64,000 bases of DNA from Flavobacterium kingsejongi (lineage in GTDB: Bacteria > Bacteroidota > Bacteroidia > Flavobacteriales > Flavobacteriaceae): positions 2,170,001-2,234,000 of the forward strand of contig NZ_CP020919.1 in the NCBI RefSeq assembly GCF_003076475.1, in the 5' to 3' direction. The notes below the pieces were generated by a model. It was not told the origin of the DNA, searched no databases, and was given only the letters and a program-made list of their open reading frames with translations. Below are positions 60,735 through 64,000 of the stretch, piece after piece; position 1 is the stretch's first letter; each line of letters opens with the position of its first letter. The position numbers and the translations under genes are program-made.

Positions 60735-60762
60735 ACTCCATCCTAAAAATTTAGAATGGAGT
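60735..60762 (-). terminator. Terminator of the DUF2339-to-60789 operon
   Basis: ACTCCATCCTAAA at 60735-60747 pairs with TTTAGAATGGAGT at 60750-60762 with one G-T pair and a tiny loop; on the minus strand T's follow. It lies 26 bases past the stop. Confidence 0.88.
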
Positions 60763-60788
60763 ACACGTGGGAAATAAAATACTGAAAC

Positions 60789-61139
60789 TTATGCCTGGCT
60801 GATGATAACGGTACTAACTAGTATTGCGAGTAATAAAATAGCAAGGTTGGTATTGCGTAAAATGTATTTTTTCTGAATGTGCAGCACAATAGCTTCAATC
60901 AGTAAAAAGAGCATAACGGCTAAGAACACTACAGCGATTAAAAGCAGGAAAGCCAGAGAATCATTAGTGCCTTCCCATTCCCAGTAGGCACATATCAAAA
61001 GGACGAATGCTATTGGGTAAAAAATACGCAACAGCAGGTGTTTGACTATATTTTGCTTTGGCCGGGCTAAAAGTTGTTGGGGTGATTCTTTTTCCGGAGT
61101 ATTAATTTCCAATAGATCATAAATCGTTTCTGGTCTCAT
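60789..61139 (-). CDS. Small membrane protein of unknown function
   Basis: From the ATG at 61139 the product is 116 residues: a soluble N-terminal 35 residues (M-R-P-E-T-I-Y-D-L-L-E-I-N), then three hydrophobic segments (about 38-54, 61-83 and 94-112). The frame is open to 61193, but that would overlap the neighbour at 61117-61347 by 77 bases; the shorter start leaves only 23 bases of overlap. No family is recognised. It is the last gene before the terminator. Confidence 0.72.
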   Translation of the reverse strand: MRPETIYDLLEINTPEKESPQQLLARPKQNIVKHLLLRIFYPIAFVLLICAYWEWEGTNDSLAFLLLIAVVFLAVMLFLLIEAIVLHIQKKYILRNTNLAILLLAILVSTVIISQA

Positions 61140-61347
61140 CTTCTTGCGTTTTTTGAACTTGTTTTTGGTATAACTGATAAAAAAATGCGACAAAAGTACA
61201 GCTGCTGAAGAGGCTTAACCCACCTAAAACCATTTGTACCTGTGAATTGTAAGTAAAGAATTGCAAAGCATTATTTAAAAGGTAATACAGTTGTATGAGT
61301 ACCTGCAGTGCCGCACCAATGAGGGCAAGTTGTGTGATTGATTTCAT
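61117..61347 (-). CDS. Small membrane protein of unknown function
   Basis: The 76-residue protein has two hydrophobic segments (about 5-28 and 38-62) and a charged C-terminal tail (Q-K-Q-V-Q-K-T-Q-E-D-E-T-R). It lies 39 bases behind the DUF3999 gene, and its stop overlaps the start of the next gene by 23 bases. No family is recognised. Position and overlap support it as a real gene of the operon. Confidence 0.68.
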   Translation of the reverse strand: MKSITQLALIGAALQVLIQLYYLLNNALQFFTYNSQVQMVLGGLSLFSSCTFVAFFYQLYQKQVQKTQEDETRNDL

Positions 61348-61386
61348 TTTGTATCAAATTTTAGTGGTTTGGGAAATAGATAATGA

Positions 61387-62646
61387 TTAATCGTTTTTCA
61401 TGTCTTTAATAAGGCTATATGAAAAATAAAAGATAATAAGTGCACCGGCTGCAATACACGCCCACATAATCCAGGCCTCATGCCAAAATCCTGTTTTAGG
61501 GCTATCGGAATCAGGAGTTTCTGCTTTTTTTAGCTGTGTAATTGTAGCTTCTGGAAGTTCTTTGGAAATACTATTTCGGAATGAAGAAATATCATATTGC
61601 GGTTCTGATAGATTTGGATTTCCTGTTTTTAGGGTATAGTGTTCTCCCACTTTCAGGTCGGCAATGATATGGATCGGGCTTTGGAATAGTTTTATGTCCG
61701 AAAATACCAATGGAGGATTGTCCTGGTTGTCAATTTCAATGATAAATTCCTTTTCATGAAGCTGTGGAATATCAAAAGTATTGGAGTTATTTGAAGCCAA
61801 TTCAAAGAAGTCCATTTCCTGCTCATAGTGCTGGATTTTACGTTTGTATTTTTTAGTGCGTGGTACGGCAATAGTGACCTCGCGGCGATAGAGCAGCGGG
61901 CTTTTGATCGCAAACGAAATCTGATCAATGATCTGCGGATTATGAAAGCTTAAGGTAATGCGGGTTTTCTTTTTTTCGGTCAGTTGCTCCGTTCGGTAAT
62001 TTTCAATTTTAATTTCCTGCATTGCTGAGGCAGCAGTAATACTAGATAAATTACCAATTTTTAACAGTTGTATCGGAAGCGTTTTCGCATCGTTGAATTC
62101 GATCTTAAAATAGTGGTACTGGCTTTTCGGTAAGGCTATGGTCTTGTAAATCCACGTGTTTTCTGCGTTGGACAAATCTGACAATTGCTGTTTGTTGAGC
62201 AGCCCAAACCAGGATTTTTGGTCGCTGCTACCACTAATATTATAGGTTTTAGTGACTTCGGAATTACTGATCGCTAAAGTGATTTCATTCAGCACCTTTT
62301 CCGACGGATTTTCAAAAATAACCACAGAAGATTTTCCCGGGATAATATTCCTGGAGATTATAGGGAATTCTGTAAAGGCAGCGGTAGTATTCTGGACGTT
62401 TCCCGCCTTAAAATAGGGCACTTCATTATTGTTCGAATCGAATATCCGAAGATCATTCAGGTTTTCATCAGAAAAGGAACGTATTTCGGGAACTAACAAT
62501 ACAGAATGCAGCCCACTGGTTTTTACTCCCGTCAGCGTGGCCGATAGCGTATAGTCTTCCTGCTCTTGTGCAAAAAGGGTTAAGGATAGGAATAGCAGCA
62601 GTGCAGTCCCTGTTTTTTTTAGGATGTTCCTAAGCGTTATTTTCAT
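61387..62646 (-). CDS. DUF3999-like exported membrane-anchored protein
   Basis: From the ATG at 62646 the product is 419 residues with a signal peptide (about 1-26, L-T-L-F-A-Q-E) and a C-terminal membrane segment (I-M-W-A-C-I-A-A-G-A-L-I-I-F-Y-F). The long periplasmic part is beta-rich and begins V-P-E-I-R-S-F-S-D-E-N-L-N-D-L-R-I-F-D, as in DUF3999 proteins. It lies behind the DUF2339 gene and overlaps it by 17 bases. The frame is open to 62673. The family function is unknown. Confidence 0.82.
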   Translation of the reverse strand: MKITLRNILKKTGTALLLFLSLTLFAQEQEDYTLSATLTGVKTSGLHSVLLVPEIRSFSDENLNDLRIFDSNNNEVPYFKAGNVQNTTAAFTEFPIISRNIIPGKSSVVIFENPSEKVLNEITLAISNSEVTKTYNISGSSDQKSWFGLLNKQQLSDLSNAENTWIYKTIALPKSQYHYFKIEFNDAKTLPIQLLKIGNLSSITAASAMQEIKIENYRTEQLTEKKKTRITLSFHNPQIIDQISFAIKSPLLYRREVTIAVPRTKKYKRKIQHYEQEMDFFELASNNSNTFDIPQLHEKEFIIEIDNQDNPPLVFSDIKLFQSPIHIIADLKVGEHYTLKTGNPNLSEPQYDISSFRNSISKELPEATITQLKKAETPDSDSPKTGFWHEAWIMWACIAAGALIIFYFSYSLIKDMKND

Positions 62647-64000
62647 TGTCTTGCTTTTGTTTATTGGCATCACTTAAAACGAGTACTTTGAGTTTTTGGT
62701 ATACAAATGAAATCACTAATATTAATATTCCCAATAGGATAAAGGCAATAATTTTTCCAGTTTCAGAAGCATTACGGATATCATACAGGAATAATTTTAG
62801 AATCGTGATTCCCAGTAATACCAGTGCAATGATACGTAATGGTTTCAATTGCTTACGAATACCCATGATCAGGAAGACAAAAGCAATTGTTCCCCATAAT
62901 ATTGGAAATCCGGTACGTACCACCTGGTTTTTAATCTGGCTGATGCTATTGTATGCAAATTGGGATAGGGCGTACTCACTTGGATAGTCGTATTGATTTT
63001 TAGCCAGGATATTGTGAATTTCAGCACCAGTCAATACATGTACCGAAGCAGCAATACTATGAAGCATCAGTTCTGAGCTCGCGAGATAAACCAATAGGAA
63101 AGATCCTGCGAGTAAAAGCTCCCGTTGCCCAAATTTTGCAAGAAATCCGTCTTTTTTAAACAAATAAATGAAAAACCAAATGCAAAGCCCCAATGTGATC
63201 CAGTGTAAGAGATAAGCCAATCGGAAATGAACGGATCCGGTGACGTATTCTGTTTGTTCCCGGAATGCGAAAAGCGAAAACAGAAACACAAACAGTAAAA
63301 TATTGGCAACCGCCAAAGCGGAAGCGAAATTTTGAACGGCAATGCTTTTGTTTTTACAATAGAACTGTATAAAAATGACACTGAACAGCATGTGGTAGAA
63401 TACAATTACGGCAGCTGAAGCATTACTGCTTTGCAGGTAATCATTTGCCTGATAGGCGACTTCGATAAATCCGGCACAATATAAAAGCAATAGGGTAAGG
63501 ACTTCTACATACCGGCTATAAATTTCCGGATCGAAGTTTAGGCCATAGAAGCTGGAATTTTCAGATTCATTTTTTAGCAATCGAATGATGCAATAATAAC
63601 TGGCAATCCCAAAAATACCGGTCAGGAATGCTGGATTCACGACGATATTCAGCACCTGGTCACTTTGATAGATTTTACTCCAGTCCATAAGCAGGCTAAT
63701 CAGCATTAGGGCGTGAACCACCACTGAGGCAAAACGAAAGGTATTGATCTTTGATTTTTGTGAAAGCCATAGCAAAAGTACCGCTTCAGCAGCCCAGAAG
63801 AGCGTTATCTGGTTCCCCTGAAACTGTATCGGAATAGCGAGTGTTGCAAAAGAGAGCGTAAGACCGATAAGCAGGTAAATGACCTTTTTTTCAAAACGGA
63901 ATTTCTTGTATAAAAACCAGGCATAAAACAAATTGAAAAAGGCAAGCACCGTTGTAAATAACCCTTTATATCCGGGATGAGAATGTTCTAAGATGATTAT
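62630..64000 (-). CDS. DUF2339 membrane protein, 5' end outside the window
   Basis: A large polytopic membrane protein with at least ten hydrophobic segments in the 456 codons in view. It matches DUF2339: the segment I-T-L-F-W-A-A-E-A-V-L-L-L-W-L-S-Q-K-S is typical. The frame has no stop up to the right window edge, so its start lies outside; an internal GTG at 63949 is not the start. It pairs with the DUF3999 gene, and the two are regular neighbours in Bacteroidota; their function is unknown. Confidence 0.85.
   Translation of the reverse strand: MIILEHSHPGYKGLFTTVLAFFNLFYAWFLYKKFRFEKKVIYLLIGLTLSFATLAIPIQFQGNQITLFWAAEAVLLLWLSQKSKINTFRFASVVVHALMLISLLMDWSKIYQSDQVLNIVVNPAFLTGIFGIASYYCIIRLLKNESENSSFYGLNFDPEIYSRYVEVLTLLLLYCAGFIEVAYQANDYLQSSNASAAVIVFYHMLFSVIFIQFYCKNKSIAVQNFASALAVANILLFVFLFSLFAFREQTEYVTGSVHFRLAYLLHWITLGLCIWFFIYLFKKDGFLAKFGQRELLLAGSFLLVYLASSELMLHSIAASVHVLTGAEIHNILAKNQYDYPSEYALSQFAYNSISQIKNQVVRTGFPILWGTIAFVFLIMGIRKQLKPLRIIALVLLGITILKLFLYDIRNASETGKIIAFILLGILILVISFVYQKLKVLVLSDANKQKQDNENNA

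Larger units (their letters stand above)
60437..60788. other. Intergenic stretch ahead of the porin operon
   Basis: These 352 AT-rich bases separate the porin start (minus) from the stop of the small membrane gene at 60789 (minus). They carry the palindrome at 60519-60536 and the terminator at 60735-60762. No exact TAnnTTTG box was found ahead of the porin gene and no gene was seen. Confidence 0.55.

Overview
The window looks like a chromosomal segment of a Flavobacterium-type member of the Bacteroidota. The evidence is signal peptides ending in A-Q, promoters of the TTTG / TAnnTTTG type, a flavobacterial order of core genes (parA-parB-DUF5683-dapB-lepB-wbqC), a two-subunit methylmalonyl-CoA mutase and a three-subunit succinate:quinone oxidoreductase of the Bacteroidota form. 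There is no phage, plasmid or CRISPR signature. The mobile DNA is one complete IS256-family element and the 3' part of an identical copy at the left edge.

Layout. 1-535: right end of an IS256-family element. 0.5-21 kb: mostly housekeeping. It holds an exported protein and lipoprotein pair, a PaiB-like flavoprotein, murB, a DUF2461 protein, recF, a membrane-anchored TPR protein with ribH, mutL with two rhomboid proteases and a membrane-tethered EEP-fold protein, the parA/parB/dapB/lepB/wbqC strand, and a dienoyl-CoA-reductase-like SDR. 18.7-24 kb is accessory: two paralogous proteins of unknown family flank two unrecognised genes, the complete IS element, and a 42-bp tandem repeat array that the IS has split. 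24-36 kb holds short operons: DUF417, an aldo/keto reductase with its TetR regulator and matching operators, a SUKH-like protein, a kinase-like protein without an ATPase domain, an AAA ATPase with a VOC protein, an exported esterase operon, cytochrome b561 with a CDF metal exporter, and an AraC regulator. 36.6-42.3 kb: a Na+/H+ antiporter and a SWIM / WGR gene pair. 42.7-47.5 kb is a stress and RNA-repair cluster around a tRNA-Pro(GGG) gene: a RES-Xre toxin-antitoxin pair, an SDR remnant, and an RtcB RNA ligase - PrfH release factor - TPR operon. 47.5-60.4 kb is metabolic: an EreA/ChaN-like exported protein, the run udk-ftsB-mutA-mutB-araC, and a run porin - DASS carboxylate transporter - sdhC-sdhA-sdhB. 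60.7-64 kb: two small membrane proteins behind a DUF3999 / DUF2339 pair that leaves the window.

How it fits together. The porin, transporter and SQR genes form a likely C4-dicarboxylate uptake and oxidation (or fumarate reduction) unit, with a CRP/FNR-like palindrome in front. Methylmalonyl-CoA mutase feeds or drains succinyl-CoA beside it. The RtcB-PrfH pair belongs to a known type of system that releases and repairs ribosomes damaged in the decoding centre; the TPR gene behind it may be a further part. All functions are read from sequence and family knowledge. No search, alignment or structure prediction was run.
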